Below, one piece after another: positions 35,894 through 43,664 of a stretch of DNA of 64,000 bases. Each line of letters starts with the position of its first letter. Within the stretch, counting starts at the first letter, position 1. Source of the stretch: RPQJ01 sp963707145 (lineage in GTDB: Bacteria; Pseudomonadota; Gammaproteobacteria; Steroidobacterales; Steroidobacteraceae). Below the pieces are notes generated by a model. That model saw only the letters and a list, made by a program, of their open reading frames with translations, was not told the DNA's origin and did no database searches. The translations under genes were made by a program, and so were the position numbers. The stretch spans positions 124,001 through 188,000 of the forward strand of contig CAVPOQ010000008.1 of NCBI GenBank assembly GCA_963707145.1, in the 5' to 3' direction.

Positions 35894-36154
35894 GTGACCG
35901 CGTACAAAGACCAGATTCAAGGTCGCATGAAAGAAGTGCAGGGCAAGATCAAGGAAGCCGCCGGCAAACTCGTGGGCAACAAAGAGCTTCAGGCGAAGGG
36001 CAAGGCTCAGAAGACTCGCGGGAAGGCGCAGGCGAAGTTTGGCGACGTCAAGCAGAAACTGAAGACCACGAAGAAGACGGCTGCGAAGAAGACGGCCGCT
36101 AAGAAGACTGCTGCGAAGAAGACCGCGAAGAAGAAAGCAGCGAAAAAGAAGTAA
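35894..36154 (+). CDS. CsbD-family stress protein with histone-H1-like lysine tail
   Basis: An 86-residue protein. Residues 1-50 are a CsbD domain (YKDQIQGRMKEVQGKIKEAAGKL), a small helical protein induced by general stress in many bacteria. Residues 54-86 are an almost pure Lys/Ala/Thr tail built from AAKKT units, like eukaryotic H1 or bacterial histone-like tails, which would be strongly DNA-binding. The GTG start at 35894 is supported by AGGAG 7 bases upstream (35883-35887). The fusion of CsbD with such a tail is unusual to my knowledge. The role in DNA compaction or protection under stress is inference. Confidence 0.8.
   Translation: MTAYKDQIQGRMKEVQGKIKEAAGKLVGNKELQAKGKAQKTRGKAQAKFGDVKQKLKTTKKTAAKKTAAKKTAAKKTAKKKAAKKK
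36071..36150 (+). repeat. 15-base tandem units coding AAKKT
   Basis: Imperfect tandem copies of a 15-base unit (AAGAAGACGGCTGCG and variants) code for the lysine-rich tail of the CsbD protein. Third-position differences between units show that the peptide, not only the DNA, has been kept. Confidence 0.7.
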
Positions 36155-36608
36155 CGCTGCCCGACGTCGACCCACTGTTCTCCGCGGAGAGCGTGGGCCG
36201 ACCCGGCCAACGCGGCGCGCCCCGCGCGGCACTTGCGCATGCGACAGGCGCAGAAGGTCCGTGTGTCCGATCTGCGGGTCCCCGACAGCCTGGCGCTGAC
36301 TCAGCCGTCAACGTGGTGGTCCCAGGAACCCAGCATCCATCAGCTGCCCGACAAGCACCGTTGCCAGGCGTGTTTCCAGCTTCTCGTGGCGACTCGCGCG
36401 GCGCCTCGGGGGCGAAGGAGTTGCGTTGGCTCGGCGCGTCGGCGCCCTGCGACGTCAGTGGTCGTCGGGACAGGAAGGCTCGCGGTGACGCCGCGCGCCC
36501 TCCTTTCATCATCCTGCTTCTTTCATCCCGGGACCCCGGCGCGGGCGTCCCTCTGTTGTCGTCGCCGCGGCCGAAACGGCGCCGCCGTCCTCCAACTTAG
36601 CAGTCGCC
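36155..36608. other. 454-base gap, no gene recognised
   Basis: Between csbD and the 24-residue membrane protein gene. Open frames here overlap each other in all phases and show no family motifs. A 12-base perfect palindrome (36179-36190) sits 24 bases after the csbD stop. Composition is less GC-rich than the surrounding operons. I see no RNA gene, terminator T-tract or mobile element end. Confidence 0.55.
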
Positions 36609-36683
36609 TCACATGCGTCGCACGAGCCAGACGATCAGAACAATGACGAGAATCGTGCCGAGTATGCCGCCGCCGATATACAT
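36609..36683 (-). CDS. 24-residue single-helix membrane microprotein
   Basis: A 75-base gene encoding MYIGGGILGTILVIVLIVWL followed by VRRM. The peptide is one hydrophobic helix capped by two arginines, so it should insert in the inner membrane with the C-terminus in the cytoplasm. AGGAGA lies 6-7 bases before the ATG on the minus strand, a better ribosome site than most genes here have. Similar tiny GGG-start hydrophobic proteins occur widely in Proteobacteria, often near stress genes. It follows the BON lipoprotein in the same direction by 161 bases. No function is known to me. Confidence 0.65.
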   Translation of the reverse strand: MYIGGGILGTILVIVLIVWLVRRM

Positions 36684-36844
36684 GTGGATCTCCTGGTTTC
36701 CATTACGCTGTCATTCGAGCATGTCGACATTCGTCCCGTGTGCACACTGCCGTACAAGGGTGCGGTGTCGAGGTCCGCACAGCTCGCACACCACCCGCGT
36801 GTGTGCGATCCGTGCTCCGGCCGCTCGAAGGCGCGTCGCGGTCA

Positions 36845-37396
36845 TCACTTCTGCCTGATCTCCAGATCGTTGCGCACCGCTTTGACACCGTCTACGGAGC
36901 GCGCCACTTCGCCGGCCCGGGTCTTCATCGCCGTTGAATCGACGAACCCGGTCAGCTGCACCACACCCTTTTCCGTTCCCACGTTGATCTGGTACGCCTT
37001 GGTCGTCGGATCGTCCATGAGCTTCGATTTGACAGAGGCCGTCAACATGCTGTCATCGACGTCCTGACCGGCCGTCGCATGGGGCTTCGTGCTGACGCGA
37101 AGGTCGTTGCGGACCTCCTTGACGCCCGTGACCGAGCGCGCCACCTTCGTGGCCTGCTCTTTCTGCTGGGTGTTGTCGACGAAACCGCCGAGCTGCACGA
37201 CGCCGCGATACGTCTCGACGTTGATCTGGCCGGCTTTGGTGACCGGATCGTCGATCAGGGCGACCTTCACCTTGGAGGTCAGTACGCTGTCGTCGAAGAC
37301 CTCTCCGGCCGACTCCTGCGTACGTGTGGAGGAGCAGGCGCTGGCCACAGCCAGCACTCCCAGAATTGCGGTCAGTTTCAGAAATCGAGTTGTCAT
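36845..37396 (-). CDS. OsmY-like lipoprotein with two BON domains
   Basis: A 183-residue lipoprotein: signal peptide with lipobox ASAC (Cys21), then two BON domains (about 38-105 and 113-180), each with a conserved VxLxGFVD strand (GVVQLGGFVDNTQQ, GVVQLTGFVDSTAM) and the VKxVRNDL end. BON proteins such as OsmY bind envelope components and are induced by osmotic or general stress. AGGAACC precedes the ATG. Lysine and asparagine codons are more AT-rich than in the housekeeping blocks. Likely anchored in the outer membrane, facing the periplasm. Confidence 0.88.
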   Translation of the reverse strand: MTTRFLKLTAILGVLAVASACSSTRTQESAGEVFDDSVLTSKVKVALIDDPVTKAGQINVETYRGVVQLGGFVDNTQQKEQATKVARSVTGVKEVRNDLRVSTKPHATAGQDVDDSMLTASVKSKLMDDPTTKAYQINVGTEKGVVQLTGFVDSTAMKTRAGEVARSVDGVKAVRNDLEIRQK

Positions 37397-37886
37397 GTTT
37401 GGTTCCTAATCGTGTTGCCGATCTCGGCGTTGTCCACCCTGCAGCGGAGGCGGAATGGCGAACGTTGAACGCTGCCGTGGGCCTCTGACTCGCTTCTGGT
37501 CCGCGTCTCAGTTAGCGCCGCAAAGCAGGCTTGAATGCCCCGCTCCCAGATCGCACCGGCCACGGCGGGCCTGCGCTTTCAGACTAGCCGCCCGTCGGCA
37601 GTCGGTCTGTTACCTACCGTACAGAGCGCGGTGTCCGGCTCGCCAGGTGTTCTGAAAGGCCATGCCCATTGGCGGGTGGCAGCGACGCACGGCCCGGAGA
37701 GCGTCGCGACGGAGCGCGAGGCAACCAGCGAAGTCGGCAAGAAGGCGGCGTCGGCAATGGGATCAATCTTTGTCCGGTGAGACACCGAGTGGACTCCCGA
37801 CCCGGCGTACGCCGGAGTCGCGTGTCCACTCGATGGTTCCTGGTCAGTCGTCAGATCCCCGTCCCGTGGGGACCGCCGGTCCCGAA
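37397..37886. other. 490-base gap with an interrupted inverted repeat
   Basis: No gene recognised; the open frames present show no family motif, ribosome site or codon bias. An imperfect cruciform occupies 37786-37832: outer 9-base arms 37786-37794 and 37824-37832, enclosing a 14-base perfect palindrome at 37802-37815. The promoter of the BON gene should lie at the left end. One frame (37535-37780) ends in KKAASAMGS-like sequence but has no initiation signal. Confidence 0.55.
37786..37832. repeat. Nested inverted repeat (cruciform)
   Basis: Outer arms CGAGTGGAC and GTCCACTCG are exact inverted copies; the centre CCGGCGTACGCCGG (37802-37815) is a perfect 14-base palindrome. No T-tract on either side, so not a canonical terminator for the glycine-zipper gene that ends at 37887. 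It could be a recombination or protein-binding site. Confidence 0.65.
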
Positions 37887-38417
37887 TTACTTCCTGTCGT
37901 GATCGGAATCCCCAGGCGTCGCGCGTTCAACGAAGTCGCTGACGTGCTGCCAGGCGTCGCGGGTCGCGTGCTTGGCGTTCTCCCACGTCAACTTGGACGT
38001 GCCTTTGACGCGGTCCCAATCGCGCATCATTTCGGGTTCCGCCTGTTCGAACGTGCGGCCCTCGTGGCGTCCGTACGCATCGACGCCGTAGCGGTAGGCG
38101 GGACCATACTCGTCAAAGGTTGCCCCGCGGGTGACGTAGGGCCGAGTCGAATAGTTCTCGCGCCAGTACGCTTCCTCGGCGGTGGGGTCGATTGCCTTGG
38201 CGATCTTGTTGCCAGCCACACCGCCGGCCACGGCGCCTGCCACCGCGCCGATCACCGTGCCCACCGGGCCCGCCACCGTTCCCGCCAGTGCACCCGCTGC
38301 GGCGCCACCAGCCGCCGCGCCGAGCCCAGTTCCAACCGGATGCGCGCCGAGCGGACCCGGAGTCGGAGGCGGGCTCGAAGTCTTGTTACGTTCTCGTTCC
38401 AGAGTGGTGCTTGTCAT
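37887..38417 (-). CDS. Glycine-zipper membrane protein
   Basis: A 176-residue protein. After a charged N-terminus it carries a glycine-zipper membrane segment (about 30-72, repeated G/A-x3-G: GAAAGGAAAGALAGTVAGPVG), then a soluble acidic/aromatic region (PYVTRGATFDEYGPAYRYG) ending SDFVERATPGDSDHDRK. Relatives are common beside CsbD and BON genes and are presumed envelope stress proteins. I chose the ATG at 38417 because GGAG lies 8 bases upstream; an in-frame GTG 12 bases earlier overlaps that site. No lipobox or cleavable signal is visible. Confidence 0.75.
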   Translation of the reverse strand: MTSTTLERERNKTSSPPPTPGPLGAHPVGTGLGAAAGGAAAGALAGTVAGPVGTVIGAVAGAVAGGVAGNKIAKAIDPTAEEAYWRENYSTRPYVTRGATFDEYGPAYRYGVDAYGRHEGRTFEQAEPEMMRDWDRVKGTSKLTWENAKHATRDAWQHVSDFVERATPGDSDHDRK

Positions 38418-38782
38418 CTTCGTCTCCACTGAATGTTCCGAAAGATCACGTCATCATCGACCGTGAGACACGCGTGCGGATGCACAACGACGAGCGGTGG
38501 GGCGAATCACCTGGAGATGCGCGGAGTCGCATGCACGTGAACCACACATGCAGTCGCCGGAAGCGCATCCGAAGCGAGGGCCGTTGCCCTGCCGCCATGA
38601 CCCGACGCGGTAAGAGCAGTATCCGAGACCGTCTGCCGCTTGTCGGTGCGGTAGACAACGCAGGCGTGTGACAGCCGGCGCGTTCGACCGACGACGACAT
38701 CCAAGCCGTGGGCACACGTTGGGCGCACTTGCACATCGCCCGATCTACGCGTCGAGGGGAGCAAACAAGTACCTGAAATGAT
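38418..38782. other. 365-base gap on the 3' side of tRNA-Arg
   Basis: No protein gene recognised. The stretch must hold the promoter of the glycine-zipper gene at its left end and the tRNA 3' flank at its right. I searched by eye for a second copy of the tRNA 3' end (GGTTCGAATCCAGT) that would mark an integration event and found none here or near 35700. No T-run terminator is obvious. Confidence 0.5.
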
Positions 38783-38859
38783 TGGCGCGCCCGACTGGAT
38801 TCGAACCAGTGACCCCTGCCTTCGGAGGGCAGTACTCTATCCAACTGAGCTACGGGCGC
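38783..38859 (-). tRNA. tRNA-Arg (anticodon CCG)
   Basis: A 77-base cloverleaf on the minus strand: acceptor stem GCGCCCG (38853-38859) pairing with CGGGCGC (38787-38793), D arm GCTC..GAGT, anticodon stem CTGCC/GGCAG with loop CTCCGAA (anticodon CCG, reading CGG), T arm ACTGG TTCGAAT CCAGT, discriminator G and an encoded CCA (38783-38785). CGG is a frequent arginine codon in this GC-rich genome. It lies between the stress-gene stretch and cytochrome c5. Confidence 0.97.
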
Positions 38860-38990
38860 GCGGCGGGACCCCGGAAAGGGGCCGGAATCATAGCCCTGGC
38901 CCGGGGCGGCGTCCATTTACCGGGGGCGCGACGGCATGGCTCGCACGGTATACTGCGCGCCCTCGTTTGCGCCTGATACCGGGGTTTCTC

Positions 38991-39503
38991 GTGAGCGCTT
39001 CGCACGATCGCAAGTTCTTCGACACCTTCATGCTGGTGCTCGGCATTCTGCTCGGGATCACCGTGGGCCTGATCATCCTCGCGCGGATCATCGCGGCCCA
39101 GACGTCTGTCGCCCACCGGGCAACCGATCCGACCTACCGGGAGGAAGTGCTTGCACGGATCGCGCCGGTCGGGCGAGTGGCGGTCGCAGGCCAGGACAAC
39201 TCGGCGCTCGCGCCGCCGGCGTCGGCCGAGCCCGTCGCCGCCGCCGCGGACCTGCCCGGCGACGCCGTCTACAACCAGGCCTGCGTGGCCTGCCACGGCG
39301 CCGGCATCGCCGGCGCGCCGAAGTTTGGCGACCAGGCCGCGTGGGCGCCCCGCATCGCGCAGGGGCCAGACACGCTGCACGCGCACGCGCTGCAGGGCTT
39401 CCAGGGCAAGGCGGGCTACATGCCGCCGAAGGGCGGCCGCACAGATCTCTCCGACCAGTCGGTCATCAACGCCGTCGACCACATGGTCGCCGGTTCGAAG
39501 TAA
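38991..39503 (+). CDS. Membrane-anchored cytochrome c5-family protein
   Basis: A 170-residue monohaem cytochrome. An N-terminal anchor helix (about 11-33, TFMLVLGILLGITVGLIILA) is followed by a Pro/Ala linker (about 62-80) and a class I cytochrome domain with the haem site CVACH and a Met ligand in GYMPPKGGRTDLSD. It is close to the c5 family, which transfers electrons to cbb3-type or other oxidases or to nitrite reductase. The start is GTG (38991); earlier frame extension runs through the tRNA and is rejected. TATACT at 38949-38954 could be its -10 box. Confidence 0.88.
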   Translation: MSASHDRKFFDTFMLVLGILLGITVGLIILARIIAAQTSVAHRATDPTYREEVLARIAPVGRVAVAGQDNSALAPPASAEPVAAAADLPGDAVYNQACVACHGAGIAGAPKFGDQAAWAPRIAQGPDTLHAHALQGFQGKAGYMPPKGGRTDLSDQSVINAVDHMVAGSK

Positions 39504-39507
39504 TCGG

Positions 39508-40074
39508 ATGAGGCCGCTGCGCCGCGCGGCCATCGCGACCGTCGTCGCGCTCGCGGTGGCGCTCGCCGCCGGCTGCGCTGCGCCGCCTCCCGCACCGGAG
39601 TCCATGCGCGATCCGGACGCCGATTTCGCGGCCTACCGGACTTACGGCTGGGCGCCGGCCGGCGGCGTCAGCGACGCCGACGCCCCGCTGCAGCTGCTCG
39701 ACCGGAACATCCGCGAGGCAATCGCCGAGCAGATGAAGCGCCGCGGCTACGTCGAGTCGCAGCAGAGCCCGGACCTGCGGATCGCCTACGAAACAGCGAG
39801 TGCCGACAAGGTCGAGAACAACCCGGTCCGGGTGGGCGTTGGCGTGGGCAGCTGGGGCGGGAATTTCGGCGGCTCGATCAATGTCGGCAGCCCCAGCGTC
39901 CGCAACTACCGCGAGGGCACGCTGGTGATCCACGCGATCGACGCGGACCGCAACGCCGAGGTCTGGCAGGGCCGCGTGTCGGGCCGCATCAGCAACGGCA
40001 GCCTCGAGCCCGCCGCGATCGCCACGGCCGTGTCGACTGCGATGCGCGACTTCCCGGCGCACGACGCGCCGTAG
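39508..40074 (+). CDS. DUF4136 lipoprotein
   Basis: A 188-residue lipoprotein with lipobox AAGC (Cys23) and a DUF4136 domain: DFAAYRTYGWAP near the mature N-terminus, a helix with REAIAEQMKRRGY and DLRIAYETA, then a Gly-rich strand region (VGVGVGSWGGNFGG) and EVWQGRVSGRI. The family is widespread and of unknown function, probably on the periplasmic side of the outer membrane. It follows cytochrome c5 after 4 bases and converges tail to tail with ntrX with no intervening base. Confidence 0.82.
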   Translation: MRPLRRAAIATVVALAVALAAGCAAPPPAPESMRDPDADFAAYRTYGWAPAGGVSDADAPLQLLDRNIREAIAEQMKRRGYVESQQSPDLRIAYETASADKVENNPVRVGVGVGSWGGNFGGSINVGSPSVRNYREGTLVIHAIDADRNAEVWQGRVSGRISNGSLEPAAIATAVSTAMRDFPAHDAP

Positions 40075-41433
40075 TCATTCTTCCGTCTGGCGGAAATCCA
40101 CCCCCAGCGAGCGCAGCTTGCGGTAGAGGTGGGTGCGCTCCATGCCGACCCGCTTGGCGAGCAGGCCGACCTTGCCGTTGCAGAGCTGCAGCTGCTGGGT
40201 GAGGTAGGCGCGCTCGAAGTGCTCGCGCGCCTCGCGCAGCGGCAGCGCGAGCAGGTCCTGCTTCACCAGCGGTTCATCGCCCGCGGCCTGCGCGGCGATC
40301 TCCCGCTCGATTTCCTCGAGTGCGACCTCCTCCGGGCCGGCGCGCACCAGCGCGCGATGCACGATGTTCTTGAGCTCGCGGATGTTGCCGGGCCACGGAT
40401 AGTTCCGCAGCCGGTTCTGCGCCGCGACGCTGAAGCGTCGGAACGGCAGTCGCTGGTCGTCCACGAGGCGGTCCACGTAGTAGCGCAGCAGGTCGGGCAC
40501 GTCCTCCGCATAGTCGCGCAGCGCCGGCACGCGCAGCATGAGCACGTTGAGGTGCGCGAGCAGGTCCGGCCGGAACGGCTCCGCGCCGCGCGACTCGAAG
40601 CCGGGCTGGGCCGAGGAGATCACGCGCGCGAGGCAGGGCACCCAGGCCACGCCGCCGGCGCGCTGGAAGCGACCGGAGTCGAGCGCCGCGAACAGCAGCT
40701 TCTGGACCGCCGGCGGCAGATCGGCGAGTTCGTTGACGAACAGGACGCCGCGCTCGGCCTGCTCGAGCAGGCCCTTGCGCACGACGCCGCCCTCCTCCGA
40801 GCCGAACAGCGCGACCTCCGGAGTCGCGCCCGTGAGCGCGGCGGCGACCACGGTCACGAACGGCCCGCCGGAGCGCGGGCTCAGCGAGTGGATGTAGCGG
40901 GCGAAGGCCTCGCGCCCCGAGCCTGGCTCGCCGACGATCAGCACCGGTGCCTCGTGCGGTGCAAGCTGCTTGGCCTGCTCGCGCAGATCGCGCATCAGCC
41001 GGCTGCGGCCGACCGGTGCGAGCAGCGGCGGCAGCACGCTGCGCGCCGCGGTCCGCTGGCCGCGTCCCTGGTCGATCGCGCCGCGCACGGTGCGCAGCAG
41101 CTTGGCGAGCGACAGCGGCTTCTCGACGTAGTCCACGGCCCCGAGCCGGGTGGCCTCGACCGCCGTCTCGACCGTCCCGTGGCCCGACATCATGACCACT
41201 GGCGCGGACAGCGACTGGTTCTGCTGCCACTCGCGCAGCAGGCTGATGCCGTCGGCGTCGGGCATCCAGATGTCGAGCAGCACGAGGTCCGGCGGCTGAC
41301 GGACGCAGGCCGCGCGCGCCTCGGCCGCGTTCGAGGCGACGTCCACGACGTAGCCTTCCTCAGAGAGGATCTCCTGCACGAGATCGCGGATGTCGGCCTC
41401 GTCGTCCACCACCAAAATCCGCGAGTTGCTCAT
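40075..41433 (-). CDS. ntrX: NtrX-like response regulator with degenerate sigma-54 AAA+ domain
   Basis: A 452-residue partner of the adjacent NtrY. An intact receiver domain (1-120; phospho-acceptor Asp54 in LLDIWMP, Lys105) precedes an AAA+ domain that has lost key features: Walker A reads GEPGSGREAF (168-177), with Arg174 instead of Lys; the GAFTGA sigma-54 loop is replaced by GGVVRKG; Walker B is LFVNE (Asn for Asp). The WPGNIREL region and a C-terminal Fis-type helix-turn-helix (GLLAKRVGMERTHLYRKLRSLG) remain. It should bind DNA in response to phosphorylation but not drive sigma-54 open complexes. It starts within the ntrY stop (ATGA). Confidence 0.88.
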   Translation of the reverse strand: MSNSRILVVDDEADIRDLVQEILSEEGYVVDVASNAAEARAACVRQPPDLVLLDIWMPDADGISLLREWQQNQSLSAPVVMMSGHGTVETAVEATRLGAVDYVEKPLSLAKLLRTVRGAIDQGRGQRTAARSVLPPLLAPVGRSRLMRDLREQAKQLAPHEAPVLIVGEPGSGREAFARYIHSLSPRSGGPFVTVVAAALTGATPEVALFGSEEGGVVRKGLLEQAERGVLFVNELADLPPAVQKLLFAALDSGRFQRAGGVAWVPCLARVISSAQPGFESRGAEPFRPDLLAHLNVLMLRVPALRDYAEDVPDLLRYYVDRLVDDQRLPFRRFSVAAQNRLRNYPWPGNIRELKNIVHRALVRAGPEEVALEEIEREIAAQAAGDEPLVKQDLLALPLREAREHFERAYLTQQLQLCNGKVGLLAKRVGMERTHLYRKLRSLGVDFRQTEE

Positions 41434-43664
41434 GCACGCTCCCTTCTGGACTCGGACCAGTGCGCGTCGCGGCGCCCGGCCTCGCCCCGTGTCACCCCGT
41501 CCAGCGGCAGCGCGACGCGCACGCGCGCACCCCCGTCCGGCCGATTGTCCGCCTCGACGTGCCCGCCGTGTTCCTCGACGATCTTGCGGACGATCGCGAG
41601 CCCGAGCCCGGTGCCCCGCGCCTTGGTCGTGACGTACGGATCGAAGACCTGGCCGATCAGCTCGCGCTGGAATCCCGGGCCATTGTCCTCCACCGTGAGT
41701 TCGGCGACCTCGCCGCCGCCGCGCTGCGCGACCCGCGTGACGATCGTGATCTCGCCGCTGCGGCGGCCCTCCAGCGCCTCGACGGCGTTGGCGAGCAGGT
41801 TGTGCAGCAGCTGGCGCAGGCGGCCGCGGTCTGCGACCACGCCGGTCAGGGCCGGATCGAGGTGCAGCTCGAGCGTGACGCCACGGCCCGCGACCTGGCC
41901 GCGGTAGAGGTCGGCGAGCTCCGTCACGAGCTGGTTGAGGTTCACTTCGCCCATCTCGAAGCGCGGCGCCCGCGCGTACTCGCTGAAGGCGTTCACCATC
42001 TCCTTCATCGCCTCGACCTGCTGCACGATGGTCTCGGTGCCGCGGTCGAGCAGCTTCGCGTCCTTCTCGCTCATGGCGGGCATCAGCTTGTGGCGCATCC
42101 GCTCCGCGGACAGACGGATGGGCGTGAGCGGGTTCTTGATCTCGTGGGCGAGCCGGCGCGCCACCTCGCCCCAGGCGGACTCGCGCTGGGCCTGCAGCAT
42201 GGCGGTGATGTCGTCGAACACCAGCACGTAGCCGCCGGGCGACGCGCCGGTGCCAGGCAGCGGCGTGCAGGCGCACATGATGACGCACCGAGCGCTGCCG
42301 GCCGGGAACGTGAACTGCTCGCGCCACTCGTTCTCGCCAGCAGCGAGGCGGCTGCGGCAGGCCTCGCTGAACTGGCGCAGCAGTCCGTCCGGAACGCCGA
42401 GTCCGGCGAAGGCCTGCCCGATGCTCCCGTCGAGGTCCTCGCCGAGGATGCCGGTGGCAGCGCGGTTCGCAGTGCGCACCCGCAGGTCGGGCTCGAGCGC
42501 GACCACGCCGGTGGAGAGGCTCGCGAGGACGACGGCGAGGTTGGCGCGCTCAGTCTCGGCCGCGGCCTGCGCGCGCTGCTGGTCCTCGCGCGCACGCCGC
42601 AGGCGCCTGGTCATGTCGTTGAAGGAGTGCACGAGGAAGCCCATCTCGTCGTGCGAGGTGAGCGGCAGGCGCGTGTCGAGGTCGCCCTGCGCGACGGCGC
42701 GCGTGCCCTTGACGAGGTCCTGGATCGGCTGCACGAGGCGCTGCGCGGTGAAGATCGCGCCGTACCACGCCGCGAGCAGCGACAGCAGCAGCACGACCGT
42801 CAGCGTGAGGATGAAGCTCGCCTTGAGCGGCTTGCGCAGGTAGTCCTTCTCGCCGAACTGCTGGTACGCCGCCTGCACGGTGTCGGCAAGCGCGCCGAGC
42901 CGCTCGGCGACCGGGTAGATGGCCTGCACGATCAGGCGCCCGCGGTCACCGGTCTCGCCGGCGGCGGGCACGGCGGTACGGATCAGGTAGCCGCCTTCGG
43001 CGAGCGGCTCGAGGCTCACGAACGGGCGGCCCTGGCGCGCCTGCAGCAGCACTTCGCCCGGCACCTCCTCCGGCACGACGTCGTTCGAGAGGCCCGTGCT
43101 CACCGCCAGGATCGTGCCGCTGCCGGTCGCGACCACGACCTCGGCCGCGCCGGCCTGCCGCCGCAGGATCTCGAGAGCGCCGGGCATCGGCTCGCCGCCG
43201 ATCGTGAGTTCGTCGGCGATCAGTTGCGTGGCCGCGAGGTGGTCGCGCATGCGCGTCTCGAGCGCGGAACGCGACAGCACCAGCGCGTCGTCGAGGCTCT
43301 GGCGGATCTCGACATTGAACCAGCTGTCGATGCCGCGGCTCAGGAACTGCACCGCGAAGAAGTACACGAGCAGGATCGGCAGCGTCGCGAGCACGCCGAA
43401 GGTCCACACCATCCGGGCCTTGAGCCGCGAGCCGATCACGTGGCCGCGCCAGTCGCGCACCAGCTGCGCGAGCTTGGTGGCGAGCAGCGCGAGCAGCAGC
43501 ACGAGGCCCGCGACGTTGATCATCAGGATCCACGGGTGCAGGCGACTGAACGGCTCGGAGTGCTGCGCGGTGCGCGCCATCAACAGGATCGCGGACAGCC
43601 ACAGCAGCCCGCCGACGCTGATCGCGGCGATCGCCGCGGCCTTCCTCAGGGACGATGCGTCCAT
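41430..43664 (-). CDS. ntrY: NtrY-like sensor histidine kinase
   Basis: A membrane histidine kinase of about 744 residues. Four hydrophobic segments in the first 310 residues flank a periplasmic sensing loop (about 110-280) and are followed by a HAMP linker (GDLDTRLPLTSHDEMG), a PAS domain, a dimerisation/phospho-acceptor helix with His in RRLAHEIKNPLTPI, and the ATPase domain with N, G1 and G2 boxes (NLLANAVEAL, DNGPGF, GTGLGLAI). It phosphorylates NtrX; in other bacteria the pair responds to nitrogen or redox state and controls envelope genes. The ATG at 43664 overlaps DUF4390 by 19 bases; a GTG three codons earlier is possible. Confidence 0.92.
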   Translation of the reverse strand: MDASSLRKAAAIAAISVGGLLWLSAILLMARTAQHSEPFSRLHPWILMINVAGLVLLLALLATKLAQLVRDWRGHVIGSRLKARMVWTFGVLATLPILLVYFFAVQFLSRGIDSWFNVEIRQSLDDALVLSRSALETRMRDHLAATQLIADELTIGGEPMPGALEILRRQAGAAEVVVATGSGTILAVSTGLSNDVVPEEVPGEVLLQARQGRPFVSLEPLAEGGYLIRTAVPAAGETGDRGRLIVQAIYPVAERLGALADTVQAAYQQFGEKDYLRKPLKASFILTLTVVLLLSLLAAWYGAIFTAQRLVQPIQDLVKGTRAVAQGDLDTRLPLTSHDEMGFLVHSFNDMTRRLRRAREDQQRAQAAAETERANLAVVLASLSTGVVALEPDLRVRTANRAATGILGEDLDGSIGQAFAGLGVPDGLLRQFSEACRSRLAAGENEWREQFTFPAGSARCVIMCACTPLPGTGASPGGYVLVFDDITAMLQAQRESAWGEVARRLAHEIKNPLTPIRLSAERMRHKLMPAMSEKDAKLLDRGTETIVQQVEAMKEMVNAFSEYARAPRFEMGEVNLNQLVTELADLYRGQVAGRGVTLELHLDPALTGVVADRGRLRQLLHNLLANAVEALEGRRSGEITIVTRVAQRGGGEVAELTVEDNGPGFQRELIGQVFDPYVTTKARGTGLGLAIVRKIVEEHGGHVEADNRPDGGARVRVALPLDGVTRGEAGRRDAHWSESRRERA

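Noticed and set aside
37535..37780. Open frame of 81 codons in the gap before the glycine-zipper gene
   Set aside because: No ribosome site, no recognisable domain, and composition like the surrounding non-coding sequence.
38783..38859. Integration site (att) at tRNA-Arg
   Set aside because: No second copy of the tRNA 3' end and no integrase gene in the flanks.
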